A DNA stretch of 64,000 bases from Galdieria partita (GCA_025991245.1 BQMJ01000009.1:124001-188000); one strand, 5' to 3'. Positions 1-11,499 are shown, counted from the stretch's first letter. Notes: generated from the sequence alone by a model not told the origin. A program made the numbers and translations.

Positions 1-868
1 GGACTAGGAACAACTTGTCGACGTATAGAAACTCCTCAATTAATAGAATCCCTAGCAAGAGAAGATGAAAGAATCATCAAAGTTGCAGCAGGACATGGAT
101 TTTCTGTAGCTTTATCTGAATCTGGCAAGGTATGTATGTCTCCATCTAGTCCTATATCGATGATGAATAACATTGAACAATTCCTTATAGGTCTACAGTT
201 TTGGTTCAGCCAACGATGGACATTTAGGACATGGAGAAGTACCTGGTGGAATCTTCTTATGGGAGCCATTTCATTCTCATCGACATATGGAAACGAGTCC
301 TCGTTTGATAAGAGCGTTAGAAAAGGAACAAATGGAATATATTTCATGTGGTTCAGGACATGTATTTGCTATCAATAAGGAAGGTGTAGCCTTTGGTTGG
401 GGTTGTGGTCGATATCATTGTTTTGCAACGAGAGAGGAAGTCAATTGGGAACAACCTCAACCCTTACTTCATCTTCCTGGTCCTTGGAAACAAATAGTTT
501 CTGGAGGAGCTCACACTTTGGGACTTACTAGAGGAGGTCAAGTATGGGCTTGGGGTGTTAACCATTTTGGATGTTTAGGAGTTGGAGAACAAAGTATTTC
601 TCCTGGAGAGCCTCAAATGGTAGAGAAACTATTGCAATTGGCAAAAGAACCCATACAATGGATTGCAGCAGGATGGTTCTTTTCTATGGCTGTAGATAGT
701 GAAGGATATGTATATAGTTGGGGACGTGGACAGGCAGGAGCACTTGGAACAGGAGAAGATGAAGATAAATGGGAACCCGTTGCTATTCAAAAGGAAAATG
801 GAGAACCTCTTCAAGTAGATCGAATTTATGCAGGAATGAATTATGCCATTGCAGTGAAAGATGAATAA
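1..868 (+). CDS. RCC1-repeat protein, 5' end outside window
   Basis: Partial gene; the window opens inside the coding sequence. Exon 1..129 reads in frame 1, then a 61-nt GT-AG intron (130..190), then 191..868 ends with TAA. The protein shows repeated RCC1-type blades: short hydrophobic stretches ending in W-G-x-G or S-W-G-R-G, separated by about 50 residues (GWGCGRY, AWGVNHFGCLG, SWGRGQAGALG), each preceded by I..GG.H or IAAGWFFSMAV patterns. RCC1 repeats build seven-bladed propellers used as guanine exchange factors or as scaffolds; which role applies here cannot be told without the N-terminus. The stop is only 32 bp from the next start on the same strand. The repeat family is clear, the specific function is not. 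Confidence 0.8.
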
Positions 869-890
869 AGGCAATCCCTGATCAAAGGAA

Positions 891-900
891 TTTTGGCGCC
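891..900 (+). promoter_or_regulatory. E2F-like palindrome TTTTGGCGCC directly before a start codon
   Basis: The 6-bp palindrome GGCGCC at 895-900 is preceded by TTTT and followed at once by the ATG at 901. TTTSGCGC is the known E2F/DP core, so TTTTGGCGCC is a full match on this strand. The same word recurs at other gene starts in the window. Binding is inferred. Confidence 0.45.
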
Positions 901-1815
901 ATGGGAATGAAGACTTGTTTTGTGTATTGCCTATATAAACTTGGAAACTATGCCACCCATACTTTGCATACTTCGCAATATCAGCTAGGAATGGATACTC
1001 AGAGAAAATTATTGGGGAAAACTGCTAAGCATCACTACCCTCGTTCAACCATACAAGTTCTCCGTGCTGTCGCTTCCAAGGAGAGTTCTACCCACGTAAG
1101 GAAACAGTTGGCAGATAGTTTAAACGAAGAGGCACTCAAATTAGTGGGATACCTTTACGGACATCGTTCCTTATTCGTTGCTGGCGAAGGATTCGATACC
1201 GTTGCTGCTACACTCTTTCGAAAGCTTGACACGGCAAGTGCCTACCCAACGGTAAGAAACTGTCTATTGTATATTATCATCAAAAGGTACTGAACGAAGA
1301 TCGTCAGTTGCAAGAATTGAACGTCAGTCGTTCGTCGTTGCCTGGGATTGAAGCTGTGATACCTATCGTCACTAACAAGCAACATATCCTCGACGTGCTT
1401 TCACGGAACATGCGAATAGAGAACGGCCAATTGCCACGAGAAGAAGAAGAAGAAGAAGAACAGGACACAGTAATAGAGACTGTGTTGCTTTCCCTTTTCC
1501 AAAAGTTCTTTCGTTTACTTGTTTATGCTATTGCAACTTATTCAACCGACTATATGGATGAAAACAGTTTCATGTTGTTGGAACATTTGTTTCGGGTAAG
1601 TTTTAGATGAAGAAAATGACTTGTTGAGTGGATATGTTGTTCTCATTTGTTTTTGGATATCTTAGGAAATGAAAGTGGAAAAAAGTGTGGTTATGCGCCG
1701 CTTTGATTTATTGAAAGGAGAAATACAACAAGTGGTACCTCAACATTTATGGAAAGAATGTTTGGCCGTCATTCATGTTTTGGAGACTCGTTTACAGCGA
1801 ATGAATATTTCGTGA
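901..1815 (+). CDS. Hypothetical protein, three exons
   Basis: Not recognised. Best model: 901..1251, 1308..1595, 1666..1815, giving about 262 residues and ending TGA. Intron 1 could end at 1286 (35 nt) or 1307 (56 nt); both keep frame, and the longer is preferred because its length is normal here and ACTGAAC can serve as branch site. Intron 2 (1596..1665, 70 nt) is a clean GTAAG...TTAG. Visible features: a segment near residues 78-105 with GEGFDTVAATLFRKL that loosely resembles a SIS-type sugar-binding loop (weak), a run of seven glutamates from a GAA/GAG repeat at about 1440-1460, and a helical C-terminal third. The start is an ATG placed directly after an E2F-like palindrome. Confidence 0.55.
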
Positions 1816-1950
1816 AATGTACCAAGCTAACAAGGGACTTTTGCATTTTGGGCACATATAGAATGGGCAAGTGAGATTCTTACAACCCAATAAATCCACA
1901 CTAGTACTTTTGGACTGAGCAGCTTTGTTCCACAGATTGCTTCGGTGACT

Positions 1951-2799
1951 ATGTTGTGTTTTATTACCTTTCCTGGTGGCCTTTGTAAACGGCTACCTAT
2001 TTTATCTTGTAGACACATTCGTTTGATTAGTTTGTGCTGTGTAGCCAATGATAGTATGCCTAAGGATTCCACCCAACGAATGTGGAAAGAGTGCGTCAAT
2101 GCCCTCTCATTGTCTCTATCCCAAGTGGAAAAGCTTGAACACTTTGCACGACTATTGATGGAATATAATCGAAACGTAAACCTTACAGCTGTTCGTGACT
2201 GGGACCAAGTCATCGTGAAGCATTGTATAGATTCTCTTACGCTTGTACCGCTGGTAAAGAAACTTTCTTTGGATTTCCCTATTAGGTTGGTTGATGTAGG
2301 AAGTGGTGGTGGAATACCAGGAATTCCGCTGACTATAGCTTTAACAAACTGTAACACAACTTTGATAGACAAAACAAGAAAGAAGGTCGAAATTCAACAA
2401 AAAATAATCGAGCAACTGCAACTGCAGACAATTCGCTGCATTTGGACTCGTGTCGAAGTAGCCGGTCGGCAAGAGGATATGAGAGAGTCTTTCGACTTCG
2501 TGACTGCGAGAGCTGTCGCTTCCTTGGATATTCTTCTCGAATGGACGGTTCCTCTACTAAAACATGGAGGATATTTGCTAGCTCAAAAGTCAGTTGATGC
2601 GCAGAATAGTGAATTGAGAAGAGCTTCCAACGCAATGCATGCTGTTGGAGCAGCCTTTCATGAGATACATTATATTGAAGAAGAGCCTTCTCCAGTCGAT
2701 CAAAGACGAAAGGCAATCATCATTTTACGAAAAAATCGAAATACTCCAAAACTGTATCCAAGACCGCCGGGTGTAGCAGAAAGAAAAAAATTAGGATAA
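1951..2799 (+). CDS. rsmG: Organellar 16S rRNA (guanine-N7) methyltransferase RsmG/GidB
   Basis: A single open frame of 282 residues from the ATG at 1951; a GTG six bases upstream is ignored. Family marks of RsmG are all visible: the N-terminal helix ending NRNVNLTAV, the HCIDSLTL segment, the SAM-binding motif VDVGSGGGIPGIPL, the DKTRKKVEI acidic loop, and FDFVTARAVASL. RsmG methylates N7 of G527 in bacterial-type small-subunit rRNA using SAM. About 45 extra residues precede the conserved part (RLPILSCRHIRLISLC), which suits an organelle-targeting presequence, so the substrate is probably plastid or mitochondrial rRNA. Compartment is inferred; the family call is firm. Confidence 0.92.
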   Translation: MLCFITFPGGLCKRLPILSCRHIRLISLCCVANDSMPKDSTQRMWKECVNALSLSLSQVEKLEHFARLLMEYNRNVNLTAVRDWDQVIVKHCIDSLTLVPLVKKLSLDFPIRLVDVGSGGGIPGIPLTIALTNCNTTLIDKTRKKVEIQQKIIEQLQLQTIRCIWTRVEVAGRQEDMRESFDFVTARAVASLDILLEWTVPLLKHGGYLLAQKSVDAQNSELRRASNAMHAVGAAFHEIHYIEEEPSPVDQRRKAIIILRKNRNTPKLYPRPPGVAERKKLG

Positions 2800-4039
2800 A
2801 CTAGTATGATAGCTTGGAGAAGTTGTGCTTCTAAATCAGCAGTACAGGAACGTTTCTATTATTACTAATATTAGAACGATTCATTATATTTGTGTGTATG
2901 TTTCCAACCAGAATACTCATAGAGTCATTGGTTATTGGCTTGCTTTTGCTTTAATTTTTTAGTAGAACGTGGCAAGCAAGGACGTTTCAATCTAGAAATC
3001 GATTAAGTTATAGCCCGACAGTCCTTCTGATATTGAAGTAAATTTGAATTTGACGCGACATAATAAAAAATGTGAAGCGTTATATTTGGCATTAAATTTC
3101 ATCCATCTTTATTCAAATTTAACGTAGCAAAACATTTAAATTCCTTGGTTTAAATGTATTAATTCGACAGCCAAATTTCCTTTACGGAATCCCTCATTGA
3201 ATTTCAATTTAATTTTTTAGTCATGAATAATATCCTAGATCAGTTAATACAAGAAAGAATTAAATGATTGTAAATAGAAATAAATCAACATTGAGACACA
3301 AATTAGAGATTCTACTCTGAAACTATTGATTTACGATTCTTCTCGCATTCTTCACGAAAACTTCTTCGGACCATCAAGTATTGTAGATTTATTCGTCATT
3401 TGGTTCCTATTAAAGGGAGTAGAAACATTCTTACTTTCATCGGAATGAAAGCGAGGTAAACATTCCTCGACTTTTGTCTTTTAAATACTACATATTCCCT
3501 ATTTTAGCAAACGCGTGTCGAATTTTCGTTTCGTACGTATTCTTGGAAGGTTGATATTCTTACTTTTAGATTTATCGAAAGAATGTTTCTGTTTCAATTT
3601 ATCTTTAACAAGTAGTCAAAGATAAAAGTTTGGTCCGTTTCATACTCTTTTTAAGTAATATCGCTTTGCTTCTTTTTTCTAGGATAATGTTTGTGACCTT
3701 TCATCCGCTTGGCACCTTTATTATTCTTGAACAGTGAGGCGAAAATAACTGGTGTTTTATTTCCCAAGTAAAAGAGCCTAGCCAACGTACTCGGCTCTCA
3801 ACAGTTTTGACATATTTGATTCGCAAGTTCTCATACGGAAATAGAAAGTTTCCTCTTTATACTATACGAAAGACAAAAGTAAACATTCTGATTCCTTCTA
3901 ACTGTGAAATTTTTCCAACTTAATTTGCGGATGTATTGTCTTCACCTGTTGAGTTGACATGTTTGGCTTCACTGTCCTCACACAATCATATTGTAATTTT
4001 TGGTGCAGGGGGAACTCAATTTTCTGTTGCTCATCCACT
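2800..4039. other. 1.24-kb AT-rich intergenic region
   Basis: This is the longest gene-free stretch in the window. It is AT-rich with many A/T runs and stops in all frames. The only structure I see is a 10-bp inverted repeat, AAATTTGAAT near 3042 with ATTCAAATTT near 3112. I find no tRNA cloverleaf, no long repeat and no recognisable coding exon. It holds the 3' end of rsmG and the promoter of the OSCP gene. Confidence 0.6.
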
Positions 4040-4813
4040 ATGTTGCGCATGACTGCTTCCAGGGTAGGTAGCCATTAGCAAAAGGTTTTGTATTGGTTGA
4101 ATTGGTTGGATAGCTCCGAGTTTTGGGAACATACTTTTCTCGTTCATTTTGTAATGCGTCTTCTTCAGCCAGTTCCACTAGCAGTGAGCAGGTATACGAT
4201 TTTCTTCACTCGTTCTAGTGTAGTTATTGATGGGTTGTTTGTCTTAAAGGGTAGCAGTTTAGGCTCGAGTGTTTCGAGTCGTTATGCGTCCACTTTATTA
4301 TCTCTTGCACGAAAGGAGGGCGCTTTAGATAAGATTACCAAGGATGTCAAGCAATTTCGTTCGTTGGAGTCGGATCATCCCGATTTCAAACGCTTTTTGC
4401 AGGATCCTACCATCCCGAAAGGAGAGAAGCAGCAACTTGTACAAGAGTTACTGAAGCGTGAACAGTTTTCGGATCTGTTTCAACGTTTTGTGGGTGTGAT
4501 TGAAGAGAATCGGAGGATGGAAAATCTTTCGTCGATTGTGGGAACGTTGGATAATATGCTGCGAGGGGATAAAGGTCAACGTGTCGCTTATTTGGTGACT
4601 GCGAGTCCTTTGACTGAGTGGCAAATTTGCTTTTTAAGGAAACGACTTATTCGCCGATTTTTCCCTGATGACCCTGAAACGGAACTGGAAATTCATGTGA
4701 AAAAGGATCCGTCATTGATTTCAGGTTTCACTGTACAAGTTGGTGAACGGTTTATTGATCTATCGTATAGAAAAGAAATGAGGGATGTGAAAGAGGCACT
4801 TCGTCAGTCATAG
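4040..4813 (+). CDS. Mitochondrial F1Fo ATP synthase OSCP (delta) subunit
   Basis: The conserved part (from RYASTLLSLARKEGALDKI) is the N-terminal helix of OSCP, followed by FLQDPTIPKGEKQQLVQELL and, at the C-terminus, KKDPSLISGFTVQVGERFIDLSYR, the hallmark of the OSCP/AtpH family. OSCP joins the peripheral stalk to the F1 head. Likely start is the ATG at 4040 (MLRMTASR), followed by an intron 4064..4168 and a terminal exon from 4169. A second intron from 4192 (GTATACG) to about 4257 (GTAGCAG) would also keep frame, so the presequence is uncertain. The basic, Ser/Arg-rich leader suits mitochondrial import. The 3' end faces the next gene convergently. Confidence 0.85.
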
Positions 4814-4921
4814 TTTATTTGACAGTATCGTGTGTGAGAAAGTGTCCAATGCATAAAATGAGCACTTTGTTTTGAAAGTATCGCGTGAAAACGGAATAGA
4901 CACTTGATTCACATACTTGTT

Positions 4922-7449
4922 CTATTTATTCGCCAAGTCTTCTAATATGCTATTTACATCCTCGATGTTCATTTCTACCGGTAACTCTACTCTATTCATA
5001 TCACACAGTACAATGCGAGCAATGTCTTTCCAAGGTACATCTTCTAATTCCGCATCCTTCCAACTAGGCAGATGAACCAACTTCAATATTTGATTGAACC
5101 AAATCAAGAGGTCATCTTCGGTAGCGGTTTCACTCCCTGTAAGCATCTTGGAAACTTGTTTCAATCGTTGGCGTATTTCATCTTGCCCTTTTTTCCTTAT
5201 TAAAGTAACATAACAAGGCAATGTGTGGCTTGAGATATGTATTACCAAATCTCGAAAACTTATTGCGCTCTGTCCACTCAGCGCCAATGCTATGGCCCCC
5301 GTCAATCCAAAGTTCTTTCCTTCTCTCACTAAACCTGCAATAACAGAAGTAAGAGCAACTTTCTCAGCAACCAACGTGTTTTTGCAATCGTCTACTGCTT
5401 TTTCTATATAACTTGAAACGGTGGAAATTCCTATAAGAACAGTCTGGGCCATTCTTGACAACCAAAATAAGTGAAAACACATACCTTCCTTGGCCAAAGC
5501 AATAGTAAATGGATTAGACTCCTTTGACAAGAAACTTTCCAAGCATAAAATCAAGCAACCTATTGCTGCGGTAGGAATAACAACATGATGTCCACGAACG
5601 TATAAACGAGCATCCACCAAAGAAACCCTACTTTGCATCGAAGAATGAATCTTACTAGGAGAGGACTTGACAAGATTATTGTCATCCGACACAAAATGAA
5701 CCAGACAGGCATGAAGGACTCCAGGAAAACTAAAAATAGATGAATGAGAAATTTCCGCTCCCAACGTAGGCCTTGAAGGAATCAAAATCAATGGAAGTAA
5801 TGGTCCTTCACAACAGAATTCAAAAGTCAATGATCCACTTTTCTCAGCGTTTCTTAGCTGTTGTAGAAAAGAATGAATAACTTCATTATCAGGATGTGCA
5901 AACAAAGAAGCTGCTTTAGCGGCATCCAATGCCGATCCACCACCCATTCCAATAATAACATCCGGTTTCCGAATTCTAACATTCTGAACCAAGTCTTCAA
6001 AAGTCGAAGATGACAACATGCCTGGTACTGATATAGGAGGTAATATCTGAATATTTCCTTGAACTATTTCGGAATCTAGTTCCCATAATAGAGGATCAAG
6101 TCTGGCCTATTATTAAGAACAACAATGACGAAATATGTCTATAACATGCTTTGACTACAACTTACCTGATTCCAACCTGTAATAATTAAAATTCTGCTTC
6201 CATATCTTTTGGCATATGTAGCGACTTTCTCCAAAGCACCGATTCCAAATACAAATGACATTTTTTGGTAAATATTCATCGGCGAACTAGTCGCTTCCGG
6301 AAGTATGTCGGGACTGGTGTCTTGTTTCCATTCCTTAAATAGGATGACTTAGTATAAATAAAAATATTCATTCAACACGCTTACTTCCAAATCAGGAAAA
6401 ACATTGCATCCTTTCCAAACACTTATCTTATCAGGATCAATATATGGCAAAACTTCAGACTGCAATCTTTGCTCAAAATCAAACTCCAAATAACCAATTC
6501 TGGTTAAATCATCCGACTCATAAGCTTCTATAATGAACATAGCTCCTGGATATCTTTCTTCTTCAATGACATCCATACGAACGACGCCATCTTTAGAATA
6601 ATAAGAACGAGCAATTTTGAAAACATTCCTTCTCAAATGAGCTATATCACTTGCTCTAGCTGGTTGCAATCGCGTGATACGAATATTCACGTTTTGAACT
6701 CCCACATCTTTTGCTAGTAAATCCAAAGCTCGTTTTCTTTGTTTCCAAGGATCTTTAGGATCTGGTGTTCGAAGTGGTGCATAACTCTTCTTCAAAGTCC
6801 ATCCATTACGAAAGGGAAAAGGTGAAACTCCATCGATAACTGTTTCTACTGTTTCCTTCGTATCACTGTCGTCTTCTGTTTCAGGTTCCTGACAATATTG
6901 CTTGATAAATCTACGAAGTTCCATAGTATGTGACAAGTGTTCGTGCGCTTCCAATGCTTGCTTCGTTCGGAAAGCTTCTATACAAAAATACAACTGAGGC
7001 TGCAATAAGTCAGAATCTCCAGCGACATTCTTTACTTGGATTATGTTCACCCGTATACAGTCAGGTTCTCCACAACTTCTTCTGCCATACTCCTGCAATA
7101 CAGTCAGCAAATCTCTTTGAGACAGACTGAGTGGAAGGTAAAAATATAACTGTCGAACTCTAACCAGGGTTCCAGATTCCATCCTTTCAACAAGTCGAGA
7201 ACTCTCATATTCAGGTACCAAAGATTGGTCAGTAGAGGATAAAGCTTCAGTGGAATGCAGGGGTGAGTGTTCTGGATTTTCCCGAGTGGAAGACTGCAAC
7301 TGAGAAGATAAACTCTTATTGACGTTACATTTTATGCGACTCCAGTCTGATATCTTATTTTGTCTGGAAAGAAATAAATTAGTGGTCTTGTATTCCAACC
7401 TTGCTCGAGGAAGAAAACTTCCACCAGTCAACTGAAATGCAAAAGCCAT
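4922..7449 (-). CDS. Fusion protein: plastid-type leader, two ABM-like barrels, iron-ADH-like domain
   Basis: Four exons on the minus strand: 7449..6385, 6333..6166, 6106..5485, 5430..4922; introns of 51, 59 and 54 nt. The product is about 787 residues. Residues 1-50 (MAFAFQL...) resemble a red-algal plastid transit peptide with an early Phe. Residues ~95-190 contain QLYFCIEAFRTKQALEAH, typical of the antibiotic-biosynthesis-monooxygenase (ABM) alpha/beta barrel; a second weaker copy lies at ~245-335. From residue ~365 an iron-containing alcohol dehydrogenase fold follows (FGIGALEKVA, then GMGGGSALDAAK). Intron 1 joins the parts in phase 0 with a TACTAA branch-like site. The 54-nt intron is a multiple of three and hidden in an open frame; removing it restores LAKEGISTVSSYI. 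By eye the metal-binding Asp/His positions are replaced, so catalysis is doubtful. The alternative is two separate genes. Confidence 0.7.
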
Positions 7450-7559
7450 CTTAGCTTCATAATGTGAATTGTGAGGATGCAATAGCTCAACATTTACTGA
7501 ATATACAACATGTGAAAACGTACTTTTTTCGTGTCTTTCATGAAATACTTTAACTTAAT

Positions 7560-8465
7560 CTAATTCAGATCCACATCGTACAATTCCTCCTTTTGACTAA
7601 CCTCCTCTGGATGTCGGGAAGACTCAACCTTACCAGATTTCTCTGACTGAGAAGAATCACTTGACTCCTCACTATCAGAAGTTACAAATAATTGCCAATT
7701 TCTGGGACTAGGAATATCTTCTAGACCACTATCGGAATGAACTGTTTCCGGTGAGCCTTGTTTAGAGTCTTCCATATCATTGAGTGCTCTTGATGTGGCT
7801 CTTTCGGCAGCCAGCATCTCTGCTAAGGGAGCGCGATTCAAATATTCCCTGTTACCACTTTTTCCATATAAATTCGGTAGCGGAATCTTTGCAATTCTTT
7901 CCTTTATGTGAGCTATCTCTTTTGGTAACTCTGCTTCCAGGGTTTGTAACGACAAGTCGGATGAGGATAATGCACTGGCAAGATGAATGGTCAGCGAATC
8001 TGCTGGTTGCGGTGTACCTTCCAACTCTGAAACGTGCTTCTGAACAAACTTCTGGAAAACTTGGGTAAAGTGATCTTCCGTTTCGGTTGAAGAGTTTCTC
8101 GTAGAAGACGCTAGGATGGAATAAAAGGCGTCATCTGGCATGGTCAGTTGCGAAAAGGGTTGACCAACAGTTACTTCTTCATAGTGAAAGGGATTGCCTT
8201 CTGTCATAAGCCAATGAAATAGATCCTTTCTTTCCTTGTCGTCAAGTGAGGAAAAGACCTTGGTCAAATAGAGAGAGTCACTGTCAACTTCCAGTAAAGA
8301 TTGCAAATGCTCAGGAACGCCAAAAGTGTTCCCTGAAAATGTATTCTCATCAGTTTGAAAGAATACTTCATTGGAAGTCACGAGTGTTTCTGCTCCACTC
8401 TTGGCTTCTGCAAACTCTGTAAACTCATCCTCTGATTCTCCAAGTCCTTCACTGTTGTCACTCAT
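7560..8465 (-). CDS. Hypothetical acidic, Ser-rich protein
   Basis: Single exon of 301 residues from the ATG at 8465. I do not recognise it. It is strongly acidic at both ends: an N-terminus starting MSDNSEGLGESEDEFTEF and a C-terminal third full of Ser, Glu and Asp (SDSEESSDSSQSEKSGK), suggesting disorder and phosphorylation by CK2-type kinases. The middle (residues 55-210) is more ordered, with LSSLDDKERKDLFHWLM and helical stretches such as LPKEIAHIKERIAKIPLPNLYG. No membrane segment or signal is visible. It is divergent from the DUF5522 gene, with only 55 bp between the two ATGs, so the two probably share a promoter. Confidence 0.75.
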   Translation of the reverse strand: MSDNSEGLGESEDEFTEFAEAKSGAETLVTSNEVFFQTDENTFSGNTFGVPEHLQSLLEVDSDSLYLTKVFSSLDDKERKDLFHWLMTEGNPFHYEEVTVGQPFSQLTMPDDAFYSILASSTRNSSTETEDHFTQVFQKFVQKHVSELEGTPQPADSLTIHLASALSSSDLSLQTLEAELPKEIAHIKERIAKIPLPNLYGKSGNREYLNRAPLAEMLAAERATSRALNDMEDSKQGSPETVHSDSGLEDIPSPRNWQLFVTSDSEESSDSSQSEKSGKVESSRHPEEVSQKEELYDVDLN

Positions 8466-8520
8466 GAATTTGAAGCATTTGTTGAACTGCCATTCCAGAA
8501 TAGAGCATAAAAGGTTGAAG

Positions 8521-8929
8521 ATGACATACAGAAATCATGAAACTAGTAAGGGTACAGAAACGCAGTTGGAAAACAACATATTGTCTTGTGAAGAAGAAGA
8601 CAAGTATAACTGGAATACAGTTCGGGAGAGCATGCAAATAGGAGGTTGTGCTGGAAGTTTAGAACCTTGTCTCCCTTGTGGAGGAGTAGTTCACAAAGTT
8701 CCCGATGAGATTCTACAGAAGGAAGCAGAGGCGAGGTTGGCAGATAACCCGACTTATGTAGATCCCAAAACTGGGTACATGGTTCTCACTGCAAAGTATT
8801 TGGCATCAAAAGGTAGTTGTTGTGGCAACAGATGTAGGCACTGGTAAGGGTATAGCTGAATCCTTGTTGACACTAAACTGTTGCTTTTTTAGTCCTTTTG
8901 GTCATATCAATGTAAAGAAGCATAGTTAG
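8521..8929 (+). CDS. DUF5522 small cysteine-rich protein
   Basis: Two exons, 8521..8843 and 8893..8929, with a 49-nt GT-AG intron. Splicing changes the apparent end RHW-stop into RHCPFGHINVKKHS, which completes the family signature CCGNRCRHCPFGH. Upstream is NPTYVDPKTGYMVLTAKYL, the other conserved half of DUF5522. The product has about 119 residues. The clustered Cys and His (C-C-x3-C-x-H-C) look like a metal site, but the family has no established role that I know of. The first 60 residues are acidic and unconserved. The gene stands head to head with the acidic protein gene. Confidence 0.85.
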
Positions 8930-9253
8930 TCCTCTTGTGTGAGAACCTCTTTATGTGAACTTGAACAGATTTTGTTCGTCTCTGAAGACAAGGTTTTTTA
9001 GGAACACTTTCTGCTCGTTCGAAATTTGTTGTAGTTTTGACCAACTTCAAATTTCCAGGAAAAGCTATTTCTTCTGTGTGGATTACGTGTTTGGAAGAAA
9101 ACTGCTAGTCCTCTTGGCGCCAAACTTTTTGTCTAAAGTGTACATAATTTATTAAGATATATTGAGACTGTAACTCTTGAAATTACCGACAACAGAAAGC
9201 GATCAATCAACACTGTTCACGTTGTAAGATTTCTCGTGTTGACATTACTGGAC
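8930..9253. other. Intergenic region with E2F-like palindrome upstream of GALT
   Basis: This spacer lies between the DUF5522 stop and the GALT start. It contains TTGGCGCCAAA (GGCGCC at 9116-9121), which reads TTTGGCGCC on the minus strand, about 130 bp before the GALT ATG. No coding exon is seen; a 66-codon open frame at 8955-9155 has low-complexity, unconserved content. Confidence 0.5.
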
Positions 9254-10428
<1,175 letters not shown>

Positions 10429-10531
10429 ATTTTCAATAGCTTATTTTTCAACTTTACAAGTAGTAATATATACAAGTTTGTTCAACTTGTTGGCATTTCA
10501 TAGAGTTTTGTACATTCGTCTCTGTTTTTTA

Positions 10532-11419
10532 TCATTCTGCTATGCACATGATATGATGAAGTTGTTTATAATAGCAACGTTTCCAGTAAGGAATGAACAG
10601 TTGAATGGCTCGTGGCACTTGCGAACGGAATCGTAACCACTCTTCTCTATTGGACTGTTTAAGAGTCTCATCCAATACCACCAATTGAAGTCGACAATTG
10701 GAATAACCAAGAAACCGCAACACTCGGTTGTTGAATTTTTTCTGCTGAGTTGGTGGAATCAGAACACTTATCTTAGGAAGTAACAACGTTCTTTCATGGA
10801 CAAAATACTTGTCACACTTCTCACGCAATTGAGTAACGAATCGGTGCACTTTTTGTTGCTGTTGATATTGTCGTTCCAGTTCAGCTTTCAACTGCCTACA
10901 CTGGTCGATAACAGATAGTGTTCTGGATCTTTTCTGTCCCTTCAACAGCGACCAGTTATTCCAAGGAGACGTCAAAGGACCCAAAACGGTGGCCAACTTC
11001 TTACGCCAAAAAGAAAAAAAAGAATTTTTAAAAGATCTCAACTTTCCTTGTGTATTGGAAAATTGGATCAACCTGTTGCGCTCCCTTTCCAAATCTTGTA
11101 GAATATTTTCATAAGCAGATTTCACTCGATGGCTTCGTAGCCAAGGAAAAAACAACTTTTCTTCTACTGTCACAAAAGTCTTCCAGTTCCAATCCCAAAC
11201 GTGCTGCAAGGATTTTGTGAGATATTTGGAATAGTTATCACAAGCCTTTTTACAGAATTGGTAACAAGTCAAGTCTGTAGGCGAGCAGCGATGAAAGCAG
11301 TTGTGACATTGGTCGGCATATAACCAACTGGATCTTTGCAGACAGCAAAGTTCATATGAGATGGAAAGAGAATGCCAACGCCATCCATGAAAACCTAAAT
11401 GGTCAGGACTAGTCAACAT
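10532..11419 (-). CDS. Hypothetical protein, possible hemerythrin-like (HHE) fold
   Basis: Single exon of about 295 residues, start taken at the ATG at 11419 because the open frame above it begins with TTG. It is rich in Trp, Cys and basic residues. Two segments resemble HHE cation-binding helices: WNWKTFVTVEEKLFFPWLRSH near residue 80 and FVHERTLLLPKISVLIPPTQQKKFNNRVLRFLGY near residue 210, where H-E and E-x-x-lfP patterns would bind a di-iron centre. Between them is a basic helical stretch. An N-terminal Cys-rich patch (CCLQ, CHNCFHRC) is unusual. The HHE idea rests on motif resemblance only; not all ligands could be placed. Confidence 0.55.
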   Translation of the reverse strand: MLTSPDHLGFHGWRWHSLSISYELCCLQRSSWLYADQCHNCFHRCSPTDLTCYQFCKKACDNYSKYLTKSLQHVWDWNWKTFVTVEEKLFFPWLRSHRVKSAYENILQDLERERNRLIQFSNTQGKLRSFKNSFFSFWRKKLATVLGPLTSPWNNWSLLKGQKRSRTLSVIDQCRQLKAELERQYQQQQKVHRFVTQLREKCDKYFVHERTLLLPKISVLIPPTQQKKFNNRVLRFLGYSNCRLQLVVLDETLKQSNREEWLRFRSQVPRAIQLFIPYWKRCYYKQLHHIMCIAE

Positions 11420-11499
11420 GAATCTCGTCGAGCTCAAAATAGAGATGGAACCATTTTTGCACTCTGTCTAAATCAGTAAGCAAAGACAGTCGAAACATT

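Noticed and set aside
1827-2372. 181-codon minus-strand frame opposite rsmG
   Set aside because: It is a shadow of the RsmG frame; the plus strand has full family motifs and the minus frame has none.
8955-9155. 66-codon plus-strand frame upstream of GALT
   Set aside because: Phe/Ser/Leu-rich, unconserved, and lies in a promoter-like spacer.
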